Assembly: GCF_035582795.1 (NCBI RefSeq)
Contig: NC_134366.1
Span: 152,691,519 to 152,755,518 of the forward strand
Origin: Mycteria americana
Taxonomy: Eukaryota; Chordata; Aves; Ciconiiformes; Ciconiidae
Direction of reading: 5' to 3'
DNA: 64,000 bases
The position numbers and the translations under genes are program-made. The first letter of the stretch is position 1. Each line of letters opens with the position of its first letter. Below are positions 33,142 through 47,018 of this stretch, piece after piece. Below the pieces are notes generated by a model. The model was not told the DNA's origin. It did not search any database and saw nothing but the letters and a program-made list of their open reading frames with translations.

Positions 33142-36100
33142 CTGTACAAAGAAAACATAAATCAATGGGAAAAGAGGCACAAAGCATACCATGCCACTAT
33201 TTAAAAATTAGAAAGATCTTTCTACATCTGATGTACTACAAACAGTAACACACACTCTCTACAAAAATATTTTTTTTTTGTTTTTTACTCTGTCCACCCT
33301 GCATTTGCCAGGGATAAGGACAGTGCAATTCTACTGAAGCCAAGAATAAACCAGAAGCTGCATCCTTTAAATCTGATACTAACTTAAAGAGTAAGAAAAC
33401 ACTGATGCAAGGCTGGTCTTGAGAAGCATCCCAGACTGTATGCACACTGATCTGTGTTGAGCTTATGCAAACTATGAAAACACTGCAAGTGTAGCATACT
33501 TGTACAAGCACCTCAGCTCAGCTATTCTTAAGTACAGCACCTTAAGTGACATTAGTATTCAAGTATGCAACTGCAAGACTGCCTGTAATACAACATTTCT
33601 GAATTTGTTAAAGAAAACTTGTAGTTTATTGATTAAATGTCAGTATTGATATGTTAGATTCACATATTTGTGTTAACATTCTGGTTTTTGTTTAGATGCT
33701 AATTTATAACCATTGCCTTCACACATTGTATTCACTAGACATTTATTTTGTGGTTCTGTTCATAAGATTACCTACAACACTTAAAAATCTTCAATAGAGG
33801 TTAACAGAAAGAAGCCACTAGCTAGAATTAGTTTTAAAAATTACAATCTCAGTAAGTAGAACTGGTATTAAAAGAAAGTAACAGTTATAGCTTAGCTTTA
33901 TTTGCATCTTGTTTATCCTCAAACCTTCACTACAAATTAGATGTTGTTTATAAGCAAATGTTTTCCAAAAGACAACCTGAATCAACAAGGTCCCAAGACA
34001 GAAAACATTGTTAAATATACACAGTCTTAGAATATGGATTAAATAGTCAGTCTCAAGTAAAAATCAGTAGAGAGCAGAAAACTACCAACAGCTGATTATA
34101 TATACCTTCATCAGCCTTACTTGATGAATACAACAATCTGCAGTTTACATTCTATTAGAGTTGTAGGTCTTGTTTAAAAGCAGTTTATTAGTCTATAGCA
34201 ACTGACTGACCAGACTTTGTTTCAGCTGTCATCTTCGACTAACACAAGACTGATCAAAACCAGCCAGCTAACTAGATTCCTTCTTTACATGAATGCCCAA
34301 GACTCTTTTTAATCTCAACAGAAGCTGCATAGTATTTATATTAAAAAAAAAAAAGATGGCTGTTTTCTAAAGCCACCTGTACTTGGCTTTAAAATAACAA
34401 AATTATTTTTCTATCAGCACTTTTAATTAGAAACCAGAAACATTACAGTCGAAGGTAAAAAATGCTTCACTAAGACTCTAAAAACTAAGATGATAATTTT
34501 GGCTTCAAATGGTCACAAGACCATTGGTATTAACTCTGCCTCGTATTTCTTCCACCACCTCCCTACAGTCAAAAAAAATCCACAATTTGCAACATAAGTT
34601 TGGTTAACATTGTTAATATGAACAAAGTTACTTTCGCTCAAGCTAGTATTAAGGCAACTAAGCAGCAGTTGCTCCTGCTTGTCATTACACCCAATAATGG
34701 GGAAAAAAGCCATCAGTTTTGTATGCTTTCTGCATAACTCAGGTATGCCACCTATGTTTCTTGAGAGAAGCATTTACTGCCAAGTGACTTCAACTCAGTG
34801 GCAGTGAGAATTTTCGGTTCTATTCAGAAGCTGAATGATAAAGACAAGTATGCTGGGTAAGAACATACTTGTCTCACACGTACAGTGAGTCATATGCTTA
34901 TTTAAGGGAATCCTGAAGATCCAAAACAATCATGAAAGAGCAAGATAATTATCACATTGATGTAAGGATTTACTTAAATTACAATTATAAAAACAGTGAT
35001 TAGGTGGTAGACACTATAATAACCAGGAAAAACGTCAGTCAGTCACATCTCAGTTTAAGTTTGTGAGTAACAGCTAAAACTCATTAAAAAAATCCACTAC
35101 CAAACAAACAAACAGAAAAGACAAGCTTGTGAACTAAGTTTGACTGAGAAACAGTGAAACAAACTGTGAATCAAACAAACATGAACACCAGTTATGTTTA
35201 CATAGCTACTGTCACCCTCTGAACAGGTACTTCATCAGTATCCTTGATTTGCTAGCTGATTAGCACAAAGTCCTCAACACATTCACCTCCATAAAATACC
35301 CATGATTTCCAGGAGCAAAGTACCAAAAAGGGTTTGGGTTTGTTTGGGTGTCGCCCCCCTCCCTCCCTCCAAAAGAAAAGCTGGCATCAGCATTTTACTG
35401 AAAATTTGATATAGTTCTGGACTATTCAAAATGTGAAGATCAAAAGAAGAAAAAAGCTAACAGTAGAGTTTAATTCTTTTAGCACAACTTCTTTATACTA
35501 TGACTTAGCCTAATGTTTAACTAAGTTTTAAAGTACTTTATGCACCCTCAGGAACTTGCTGGTTGTGTAATAAACACATTAAACTTTTCTTCTACAATAA
35601 TAGCTCTTTTGTTATCTTCTTGTAAGAAAAATAATACCCAAAAAGAGGAATAAGTAAACCAACCATGGTGAACACATGCAAGAGCAAAGTGATTTCCATT
35701 TTCAGCAGATTATTCAAATGTAGCAGATCTGTTAACCATTCAAAAACCACAAGTTTTTTAATCTTTTTGTGGCACAGAGGGATGTTAAAGAAAAATTTTC
35801 AAATTTCAAATATGTTTTGTGCTGCATCTAAATCTGTAACATCTTTCAGGACACATCTAATCTGTCCTATGACTTCAGAAAAAGTTCAACAAAACTCAGT
35901 GGCAACATTTTGACACAGTAACTCTGTATAGGATGAGCTTCCATGATCTCAGTTCCTCTTTCCCCCTCCCCACTCACATCTGACCAGTAAATACTGCAGG
36001 TAGCTGCAACTGAATGCATGTGAGAAGTGACTAGGCTGGCAGAAGCCTCATATCTGAGCTTCTTTTTATTGTTTACTCAAGTTGGACAACTTCTGTGTTT

Positions 36101-39100
36101 CTGATAAGTTCACAATTCCCTGACATATGGTACAAACCTGTTAAAAAGCCTGAAGGCAAAACTAAAGCACTTTAAGGATTTACTGTATATACAAGGGTAC
36201 TACTTAGCTAGATTTTAAAGCTTTGGTGGGTTTGGGTGGGGTGGTTTTTTTTTTTTTTGTGTGTGTAGTATTACCAGCCACTTCCTACACTCTAAATTGT
36301 GCAGATGATCAAGAGTCCCTTCCACTGAATGAATGCGCACTCCTGACTGGCCCTGCTGGGAGGCTGGGTACACCCAGTGGAACCAGTCACAGCAGTGAAC
36401 AGATTTTGAGACTCACCAGATACACACACACCCTGCAGGCAAATTGTTTGTGCCTCGTATTTCAAATGAAGAAGCTCGATCTAAACAACAGCTAGCTTTT
36501 TTCCTTCGAGTCTTGGTGTTCATCTGGGTTACACTGGAGTAGATTTAAGCTCATTTTGTAGTACTCTTAAAAGAAAGGTTTTTTCATAGTTAATGACTGT
36601 GGCGTCTATAGCTTTCAGACAGAGATGGTGTAGAAGAATACTCTCCTCCAAAAGCTGCCCTTTTACTTTTGGGGAGATCCTGTGGGGAGGAGGGGGAGAA
36701 CTGGTTTAAATAAAGCACGTGGGGAGGAGGCCTCTTTACCATTAACTCCCCCAAAACAACAACAGAAAGAAGACTTATTTGGTAAGTTAGCTTCGGTGAA
36801 GGTCATTTCCTAAAACAGATGTTGTCTCTTGTAGTTTATTCATCCGAAAACATCTTATGGTCAAGAGGCAAGGATGAAAACGAATCCATGCTAGTACAGA
36901 CTTAATAAAATAGCTTGCAAAAAAACATGAACAACCTAGTATAAGATCTCCCAGGCTGCTAAACAGCGATTGCTTTTTCTAAGCATGTCCGTGACATTTA
37001 AATTTTTTCATTTAGCAAAATTAATCTAGTAAAAAAAAAAGCTAACATTAGCCTACCAACTTCTGTCCTTAGAGTCAAGGCCCATTCCTCTCCTCTCCAA
37101 TTTCTCCTGCTCTGGAAGAAATTACATCTTTTCACTTTTGTTGAGAACAAGATAGGAAGAACGGCCTACAAAGAGAAAACTGAAATTCCTACCAGCACTG
37201 CTACAGCACCACCACAAAACAGCGTATACTTGAAGATCAAATGAATACACGCAGAAGGAAATAGAGAGGATGGTTTAAGACTTCTATGTCTGTAAGACAA
37301 ATCAGAAATCATTACAGTGCAGAGTTCAGTCCGTGCTGGAAGTGCTAACTTGCTGCAAGTCATGATTTGACAGACTTAGCGAGGTAACACCATCCATTTT
37401 ACCACCTGAAATGTTAGTCTGCACAATGCTCCAGGACATACATTTTAGGGCAAACAAAAGCTGTCAAGTGGTATGAGACTTCTACATAGGCATGCAATTG
37501 CTTTCTTTGAAGTAAGCGTTACATCCTCAGGCTCTTTAGGGTTTAACACAATGAATTCCCAGATGAAGAACTTTTATCTTAAAGTTTACATATTTAAACA
37601 CTACAATTAACACAGACATCTGGAATAGAAGAAAATTAAAATGCTCTGAAAAGTGACTAACTAAACACATGCTTGTCATACACAAGCATCCATAACAAAC
37701 ACATCAATTTCATTTTTTTTCCCTTTCAGAACTACATATGGTTTGGCCTAAAAAAAACAAAACAAAAAAACACAAAAAACCTTGAGGTTTGGTTCTTTCA
37801 TTAAAAACTTCCTCCGCAAAGAACAAAGTCTCTGCAAACCAAATGGGCTCCCTATAATGCCTTTCAACTGCATGTTTTATTAAGCAAAATAAATATTTAT
37901 GAGATTAACAACCATGCTGATGCAAAAGTCATAAAGAGGTAAAATACATTCATCTCATATTCCTTACAATACTGGATCTTCAGGGGTAACAGATCAAAAA
38001 AGTAGAAGCATTTTGTCACTAACATCAGCAATTAAGTACAGAACAGGTGTACTACAAGAGTAGAAACACAAGTCCTCTGTTTTCAGTGCAGGGAATGCCT
38101 ATTTATAATGGGAGTATCTTTTAAAAAAATATTCCAAGATGCCATTTCACCAACTTATATCCTTATCATTCAGTTAGCTGAATGCAGCCACTAACCAACT
38201 GATGGAAATGCTGAAGCAGGTGTCTTTATTTACAATGGCAGTGGACATTGTGCATTACCCAAGATGCCTCTCAGTACAAACCCACTGAGGGTCACAGCAA
38301 AGTACCTGTACAGCTTAGGTTAGTTACATCCTACCATTCTCTCAGGAGTATTCCGCACAGTTAAATGAGCAATGTAACAACAGCATTGCTGAAGTAAGCA
38401 AGCAAAGGGGGTAGATACTAAAAAATAATGCCCCATCTGACATCTTCTACAGGAACTATGCTTTCAAGAAACTCCTTCTGTTTTCTTGAAGTTTTAATAC
38501 ATTATTCAAAGCCAATAAGCTAGCAAAGCTTACAAAAATGAGTACTCTTGTACATGCATGTATACTTCTGTGGTACCATACCAGCACTTCTCCTTCATGA
38601 CAGTACAAGCAGTTACTTCCCTATCCTATCCTCTTACTTGTTTAGTCAATATTAGTATTTGGCCTCCCCGTTGCCCCCCAGCCCTCCAGTTCCCCGACTG
38701 CCACCCAGTCCCATTTAGACAAAGTCAAGAGAGCACTAAAGGCTAGCCAGTCCAGATAACTACTGCTTCCACTTGGCATACACAGGGCTTGTTAATAGAT
38801 CAGATTTCCATCGCTAATTCCCTCCATTTCCAATCAACCAGATGTGGCAATAAATAGAACAGATTTTCAAAGGAGCAAGACTTCAGACCACAGTTGCCAG
38901 ACTACTCAGGAAGTTAGAGCTTGAAGAGCAAGACAGAACTAAATCCCAAGTTCTTCCCTGGCCAGTGTAACACAAGGACAACAGCGGGAGGGAGAGAATT
39001 ATAAAAAGGAAGCAAGTTTAATGGAAATGTAAGCAGACCTTCAGACAGAAGATTTTTTATTTGAGTTCCATGGGAACATAATATTAATTATATTTAAAAG

Positions 39101-41035
39101 CTCAATTGACCTTTTTCCCCAATAAACCACTTTGCAAGTTGAACAGGACTCAAACTACCAATTAGCTGGCTAACGTACATCTTAGCTGTGTTTGAGGCAA
39201 TTACCTACGGTTCAGCACACCAGAACAGGTACAGATTTACTGACAAACACTTACAGACTACTGCTACCTACATCACCACTACATTCAATACTGAACTACT
39301 TATATTTGTGTACAGTGTATTATTACTGAAGACATAATAGATCCAAGCTCAAAATAAGCATGCAGATCATCTGAACATTCAGCTACAAACACAGCAAATC
39401 CAGTGGCATTTCCATTCTAGGGCAAGGTATACCTTGCACTATTTGTCACAGCACATCAGTCTACCAGTCAGAGAAAGAATAATCTCAGTGAAGGTACCAG
39501 AACAACCTTCTCCTCAAAGAGAAAAACTTTGGTCAAAGACAAAATTCCCTCAGAACAGTTTTAGAAACTAAAATGCCTTTACAGTACCTTAAGATTTTAT
39601 ACTTTATTCACTCCTTCCTCCTAACAATTCTTCTGCCTTTCCTATCTTTTTACTACTTTACTTTATTCCTGTTGAAGTGCAAAACGTTGACGTGCAAAGT
39701 GTAATGCAAGAGTTCTACCCACGTACAAGAGTGAGCCAAAACTCAGAAACTGAACAAGGGGAACAATTTTCTCAGATCTTTTGCTTGTAAAAATCGTGAG
39801 AGACCTACAAAGTAACAGTGATACTCAGAGACTTTTCAGTGTTAACTGTATTCACTTGAATAGAGCAGCCATCTACATAGAACCAGGCATATGCGGCTAA
39901 TTCAGTAAGTTTCAAACAAAACAAAAAGAACATAACCTCTGGAGATAAAGTCAGAAATCATGATAAATCAAGCTCACCCTGTGCCTCCCTTACTGCAGTA
40001 TTTTCAAAGAACAGGGTCATCTACATTAAGTACCTTATTAGGAGACATACTAACAACTGGCATTTGGACTCTCTGTGGTCTTTAAAAAGTACCTGGCTCA
40101 GATGCACTTAACCATTCTCATTCAAGTTTTACATTAAAAAGCATTATATAATTTATAGGTACAAAGCCAAATGAAAAATGCCTTCAGCTAGACAGGAAAA
40201 AAGTAATACTGTGTAAAATCAGCTTAACTCAGATATTACAAATGCATTTAAGGCTATTGTTAGAACCACATAAAGCTATTGTTTTATGTTAACAGAACAG
40301 GATAACCACACACATTCCAGAGTTTTCTGTGCTCCTTAAGATCAGCTATGCGCATTCATTTGTTTTCTGTTATCATGGGTTTTGTTTTTCTTTACTAACT
40401 ATTTGCCTCTTAAAAGTGTAAAGGCATTTATAATTGGTACACGATTTCCATCCAACACAGAATTCCACATTCTACTGTAGCTCAACTACAACTATTTGTG
40501 GAAGTGGATAGTAATTCACAAATAATGGAGACAGGCATTTGGGAAGGCACACCCTTCATGATCAGCATTAGTTACTGTTTACAATAGCAAATCTTAACTA
40601 TTTCATTATAAAATACCTTACGAAATCACACAGTACTCAGCAAATCATGAGTTGATGTTAACAGTCATGCAATGCCAATTCATGACTTCAGAATTACCAC
40701 TGAAAGACTGAAGTTACAGCATTTTATTTTAGGATTTCTGCAGCCAACAACCCTAATTCAGAAAAGTAACTCCATTTACGAAGTTTATTCACACATGTTT
40801 AAGCCTCTCAGAAATTCGTCAGATAACTCTGTTGAGAAAAGTATTAGGTGAGTAAAAATTATAGTCCTCCCTTGAATGAAAGCCCCACATAATATGTACA
40901 CCGCTATTTTAAAATTTTTATAATCTACATCAAGACAGTTATCTTGCTTATCAAAAAGCCAATACATGCTGTTTGCATTTTTGGAAGTCCTTATCCTCCT
41001 GCATACAGATGAAGAGAGAAGGAAGAGAGACTTAC
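33142..41035 (-). other. AZIN1 intron 2
   Basis: A 7894-bp AT-rich intron between the uORF-bearing exon 2 and the start-codon exon 3. There are scattered homopolymer tracts, for example T-rich at 36246-36259. No gene, RNA gene or mobile element is recognised. Confidence 0.85.
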
Positions 41036-41173
41036 ATGGACAAGTTAGGAGATGGAACCCTACTATCATCAGCTAGGTTCCCAAGGTGGCTCAGCGTTGA
41101 AGTCGAACTGTTCTCTATAAAGCACTTCTCCTAAGCCCTCTGGATAGTTGTAAACTTGATCAGAGATTTTGCC
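41036..41173 (-). other. AZIN1: AZIN1 exon 2 (5' UTR, carries the end of the uORF)
   Basis: This is a 138-bp non-coding exon. Its acceptor reads tctcccacag|GGCAAAATC and its donor CCAT|gtaagt on the minus strand. The upstream frame stays open for 34 codons from the first base of the exon and ends ...NAEPPWEPS followed by TGA at 41069-41071. Two further in-frame stops, TGA and TAG, follow immediately. The codon pattern and the Pro-Pro-Trp motif match the upstream conserved coding region known from AZIN1 mRNAs, which is the main reason to call this AT-rich stretch an exon. Confidence 0.88.
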
Positions 41174-44100
41174 CTGTGGGAGAAAATGCATACAAAAATA
41201 AATTTCATAGCTAGAACAAAATAAAAGCTTTATCTTAAAACACATATCAAATGCCTTTTCAGTAGTGCTTTTAAGGAGGCTTGCAACACACCACCATGGA
41301 AGTTTATAATCACATAAAATGCCCAGTTTTCAAGAGTGAATGTAATCTCCAAGCCAGATCAAGTCAGATGCATGAAGAACTTCTAAAACACATGAATTAG
41401 GCACATGAAACTGCTTGCTTGTACTTATCTTTCATAGTCTGAACTGGAAGATTTTCAAGACTAAAGGCAAAGAGCTCTACACAATCCTGCTTTAGGGTAG
41501 CATGGCTTAATACTGGACTACCCTCCCAGAAGTGTTTTTAACCCTGTAACCACTGTGATTCTTCCCCTCCCCACTTCCTTTCTATTTTAGAATTCCCTTG
41601 CCATGTTCTTTCTTCCTCTGCTGTGAATGAACACGGCACGTGGGTGAAAAATAGTGCTTTATATAGTGAAACCGAACACCATACAGACAAATCCAGAGAT
41701 GAGCAAGACAGTAGAAAGAAAGAAACTTATGCTTGCCTTCAGGAATGAGGAAACATTTCAGCTGGCCCCTAAAGGCTATTACACACAACACCAAAGCAGC
41801 ATTTTAAAGTACAAGGCTAGCTTACTCAAATTAAGATAAAACAATCACGCAAACCAGTACAAGGAACATAAAAAGCAGTTAAGGAAACATTAACCAGCCC
41901 TGCTGAGAAGTTATTCCTTCTAAAAGGAACTGTCATTTTCATGGAATGAAATACAGTACAGAACTGGTCATGTGTAAACCCAACATACAACAAAGTTTCT
42001 ACAAATTCACTGTGGTCTATGGCATGAAACATGGAATGTACCAACCTATTGTAAAAATAAATCTTTGCTGCTCTCATTATTAAAATGAGACTACATGTGC
42101 TGACTACAAAAACCTGGCTTCTGGGAATCACCTAACCCAAATGATCATCTTTTCAACCACATGCCAGTTAAGCAAACTGCTGAAGTGTATTTTTCGACTT
42201 ATTCTTGCTATTACAAAACTAAACTAGGAAACTCTACAAAGTATTGAATTACTAAGTGAATGCAACTTGAAGGTAACCGCTTCACAGCAACTCCACAGAG
42301 CAATCTCTTCAGCTTTACCATATAAACTAGCATTCAGTAGCATATAATATTAAAAATAAACCTCAGCACTTCAACATTAATTGAGATGTTAAGGAATTTT
42401 GCCAGCCAGAATCAATGTATATGCAGTGTATGCAATCTTATCCCTTTCTTCCACTAAAGCAAGAAGTCAGTAACATTTAGATCTCAGAGTATGCATACAA
42501 CAGTTTTAAAAGCTGGCAACACTTTTCCTTTTGTAAAATTAATTAGTAGCCCCACTATTTTCTAGTGCTGTTCTGATTATACTCAAGAACTCATACAAAT
42601 TTTCGAGTGATTATGAATTAAATTTACCTTCCCAACAAAACAAGTCTTTAAAACCAAGTGCTTCTAGGGAGAGCACATGACCTTTAGTACAAAACTTAAA
42701 AAGCCCCGCTTCAGACAAGTGTCACCTGCAGTACTATTCCAATAAATATTCTAACATGACCCAAGAAGGAAGTGTGCGGTGAAAGTTCCCATGGAGCTGA
42801 AACCAAAGCAAGTAATTTTCTCTAGCGATAGGCAACTCTGAGCCGTGCTGAGTTCTAATTGCCCTTCAGAATTCCTTTTAAATGCAAATTATTTATCTGA
42901 CGGATCTACACAAACATATAGAAAATAGTCTAACTGCCCTCTTTTACGCAGGTTTGCTGATATTAAATATCCAGAGAGGAAAATGGTACAATTTGAGCGT
43001 TTCATAGTAATTTTACTCTGCTTTAACGAGCACAAAGAGTTAGTTTGCTGTACTGTGGCAGAGCAGGACTACTGTTTTAAGCAGCAGAAGTGTATAAGAT
43101 GTCCATAACCCATATGGACAACCCAGTTTTAGAAAAATTGTGCATGTGATCAGCCAAAATGAAGTGTTCATACCTACTTTAAGACCCTTAAACAATAAAA
43201 GCATTCTTTGCTGAACAGAGAGCTTTGAGTTGCAGGAATAATTGATAAGGCAAGCTTTGCCTTTTAATACTCGTGACACATATATGCATGCATTTAAATA
43301 TCATCTGTTAGTATACTCTACTAGCAGGTGCCTCAAGTTTGACTGCAGCCCAACCACCAATGCTGTACTTCGTACTTGAATAGTAACACTCATCTGAGGA
43401 ACAAAATAACCCCCCAGTCGTCCACAGCACATAGTTTTGCCAGAACAAGTGCATCCCTGCAGCAAGCCCTATGAGAACCAGCAGACCAGTCGGGGCCAGG
43501 CCCTTTCCAGCTTACCAGCCCCCTCAGCTCCCCATGTCCAATACAGACAGGCCTACAAAACCAGGCACCAATTCCTTTTCTTTGAAAAAAATAATCCACT
43601 GCACCTCTCCATTTCTGAGAAGAGACCCTTTAGCAACCTGAGCTAAAATATCCGTGAACTAAACCCTAAAAATCCAGCAATACGATGACCTCGCATATTT
43701 ACACCAACCAACAGACTTGAAGGCACCGAAGTTACTCCAGTCCACAAAAAACCCCAGCTATTCTTCTGTTACAATAGGCCTTTTCCAGATCAGGGCCACG
43801 GCGTTGTGGCAAGGCAGTCCCCAGGAGAAAGCAGGTCCTGAAGGGAGCGCAGGTCCCTGAGGAATTCTCCCATCAACCACACTCTTACTCTTGCTCCTGC
43901 ACTACATCAAATGCGTTTTGAACTGAAATTTGCCATTATACCCAAATTAGTCCCTTACACAATTAAGCCTCCCTTTCAGGAAGGGATGGTCTTAATTCCC
44001 TTCTGGAGCACTCTGTCTCTCCTTTAATTGGAGAGATGGAATCATTTCCAGACCGTACAGACCAGCATTGCTACGAACACACACACCTGCACCAGCTTTC

Positions 44101-46283
44101 CAGCGCAGGGAGAGACACAAGCTGCTTGCCTGGGGGCAGGCTGCAGCGCTGCTGAAAGGCGGTAAGCCTTCTTCTTGCCTCCAGTAAAACTGTCCCCATG
44201 GGAGAAACATTCCCATTGCTGTTCAGCACCGAATAACGCCCTCCCCCTCCCAAAGTTTTGTAAAGACCCTCTTCTTCTGAGGTTTAACAACCTTCCCCCA
44301 GAGCTCAAGGCCCGGCAGGAGGCTGGCTGGCTGCGGGGGGCTGTGCCTACGGCAGGCAGAGCAGGCGGGGAAGGGAGCTCATCACAGCCTGAAGCACACG
44401 GGGAGGGGGCTGCCGTGTCGCAAGCATCAGCCACAGCAGCAGCAGCAGCATTGTTCACACGGTGACAGGAAGGAAAGAACTAGACTGGACCAGTCCAGAC
44501 TGGAACAAACCCCTCCTACCATCACCATTATTCACAGCCCCCACCTCCCCCCCAGCACCACTGCCTCCCACATTTATCCAGGGAAGACTAGCGGGCAAGT
44601 GCAGTATCCTCAGAGCCAAAAATCCAGCAGCCAGGGCAGAGGCAAAAGAAATGGGGCAGGACTTCCCCCCCAACCCACCACCACACAGGAGACCTAGCCA
44701 TGCGTCTGGCTGGAGGGTAGGCAGGTCTAACCCACTTGCTTGGACACCACACGGTGTTTTCGTTCAGGGCAGCTATATTCGACTGGGACTACACAATCAA
44801 ATCCTGCTCGGTCACCGGAGACTGCTGCAGATGTCTGAAACGCAGAGCTTCTCCTGCCTACTGGCACATGTTGGCTGCGCAGGATTTTGCACTGCAGGAG
44901 ACGCACTTCAGAAAGGCTCAGAAGATTTAAGCTCACTTACTTCCCTCTTCACCACAGCCAGGGTCCCCCCAGCACAGACACGCATCTTCTTGTGCTCTGA
45001 ACGAGCCCAGGCTGCCTACTGGAAAAGACCTGCAGTGCTGTCTAGTAACGAGCCATAACAGCATCCTCCTCGGCCATGCCAGCTGCCCCACGTTCCTGTG
45101 TTTGCACCATCCCCCTTACACACACATAAACCCCCCCACTCCCACGCCGTACTTCCAGCTCCCCTACAACCAGTAATGGGCACCTCTGCTGACCTCTCGC
45201 CAAACAGGGAACAGCACCGAAGCAAGCATGCACACTCGGGATACCCTGACATGCAGGTGCACATGCTTTACACACACGCACCCAGCCGGCAGCTAAGCAG
45301 TGATTGGACCCCCTTCTCCATACTTTCCAAAAGCCACCAGTACAGCAGTGGCTGACTGGACCACAAGTACCGGCGGAGGCAGCCAAGCCAAGGGGGTTGA
45401 GGCTCAACCAAGAGACTTCCAGAAGGACTGGCAGCACCAAACCTCCTCCTGCTACACTAACTGACTGACCAAGGGGAGGGAGAAAACATGCGTCCTTGAG
45501 ACGACCACCTTGAGCAAACACCCTGGCAAAGGAAGGAGACTGCTAACAGGAGGGAAGGGCTCCACTTTCCATACCCTGGAGGACCCCCCAGCATCCAGTG
45601 GACCCCCCAGTCGTGTGAAGGCAATGTGCCCCGTCATCCCAGCCCTCGTCCCAGAAAGTGTCACTTGTGCAATGCTCTTACAACTTCTGCAGTGCCCTGA
45701 CAGCTCATGCTGCCTCTCTGCTCCTTGGCATGCCCCCTCCCTGTCCACCATGCTGAGGTGGATGGGGTGAGGCCTCGTGCAGGCACCCACAGGCACAGCT
45801 CAGGTGAGAGGGAGAGAGTAGCATGACAGCGGGAGCCCGGATGGACAGCCACGGTTACAGACACACAACATGGCCTCTGAGAAGCAGGCGAGCAGAGACG
45901 CCACGGCAGTGCCACCAGCACTTCTCCAGCCTCTCTGCCCCTCGCCAGCCAGGCTGGCCTCGAAGCCTGTCACGCAGCTGCTCCCCCCGGGCCTGAGGGG
46001 GCTTCCTGCGCGCGGGTGCAGCCGGGGGGAAGAGATCCACCGAGACCTGCACGGGAGTCAGTGCTCCCGAGCCCGGGCAGCTGCCACAGGGCGAGGGGAT
46101 GGCACGCCGGGGTCCAGGAAGCGCCTCTCCCTGAGGGGTCCAGACGAGGACGCCCCTCGCCCCCTCCCCAGGAAGAGGCACACTGCGAGAGATAGCAACG
46201 CCCGGCGGGAACGGGTCTCCCGCCGCGGGGCACTGCCCCGGCTGCTGAGGGGGAAAACACCATACAGCCCCCCTCCGCAGGAA

Positions 46284-46296
46284 TCCGCCATGTTAG
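46284..46296 (-). promoter_or_regulatory. YY1-like site, copy 1
   Basis: On the minus strand it reads CTAACATGGCGGA, matching the AAnATGGCGG core of YY1 sites. An identical 13-mer lies 172 bp away. It sits in the CpG island in the sense orientation for AZIN1, the usual orientation just downstream of a start site. Confidence 0.45.
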
Positions 46297-46455
46297 GGCG
46301 GCCGCCGAGCTCCCGCTCCCCGCGGAGCCGGCGGCCCCACCGCCCTCCCGCGCCCTGCGGGGTTGGGGGAGAAGGGGGAACGGCGCCTCGGCGCAGCCCT
46401 CACCCCGGTCCCCGGCCTCCCCCTCCCGCCTCGCCGCCTCTCACACGCAGGGCTG

Positions 46456-46468
46456 TCCGCCATGTTAG
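46456..46468 (-). promoter_or_regulatory. YY1-like site, copy 2
   Basis: The same 13 bases as copy 1, CTAACATGGCGGA on the minus strand. The pair may mark alternative AZIN1 start sites inside what is intron 1 of the main model. Confidence 0.45.
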
Positions 46469-47018
46469 CGCGACGGCCGCTGACCCCCGCCGCCGCTGGC
46501 CGCCCCCGAGGCGCGGGGGGCCCCGGCTCCTGCCCGCCCGCCCCCCGGGCGGCGGCCCCGCATCGCCCGGCGCCTTGCTGCGCGCCGAGGAGAGGGGGAG
46601 CCTCGGCTCTGACTCATCCCGCCGCTCTCCATCTGCCGCCGCCGGTGGCAGCCGGTCTCGCCCCACGCCGCCGGGCGGACGGAGAAAGGGCAGCAGGAGG
46701 AACCGACCCCATCCCCCTTCCCGACCGGCACCTCCACGGCAGCTGGCGGCGGTGCTGCCCGCCGGGCGCCCCTCCACCCTTCCCGGGTGCCGCGGCCACC
46801 GCTCTCCCTTCCCCGCCTTGCACTGGGGGGGAACAAGGGCCTGCCCCTCCCAAAGCCCCAGGCTCCGGGGAGGCGAGAGCTCCCTCCACTCCCTCCCGCC
46901 GCCGGTGTCAAGGGACGCCCCGGCCCGCTCCAGGGCTCAGGGTGGGCGTCGCCGCCTCCCTCCCGCCCGCCGCCTCCCCCGCGGCGGGAGCCCCGGGACC
47001 CCCGGCACCAGTACTCAC

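Larger units (their letters stand above)
41174..47018 (-). other. AZIN1 intron 1
   Basis: A 5845-bp intron, AT-rich on the left and grading into the promoter CpG island from about 45.9 kb. It contains a short (CAG)n run at 44434-44450 and two YY1-like sites listed separately. It may include alternative first exons, which cannot be defined without transcripts. Confidence 0.8.
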
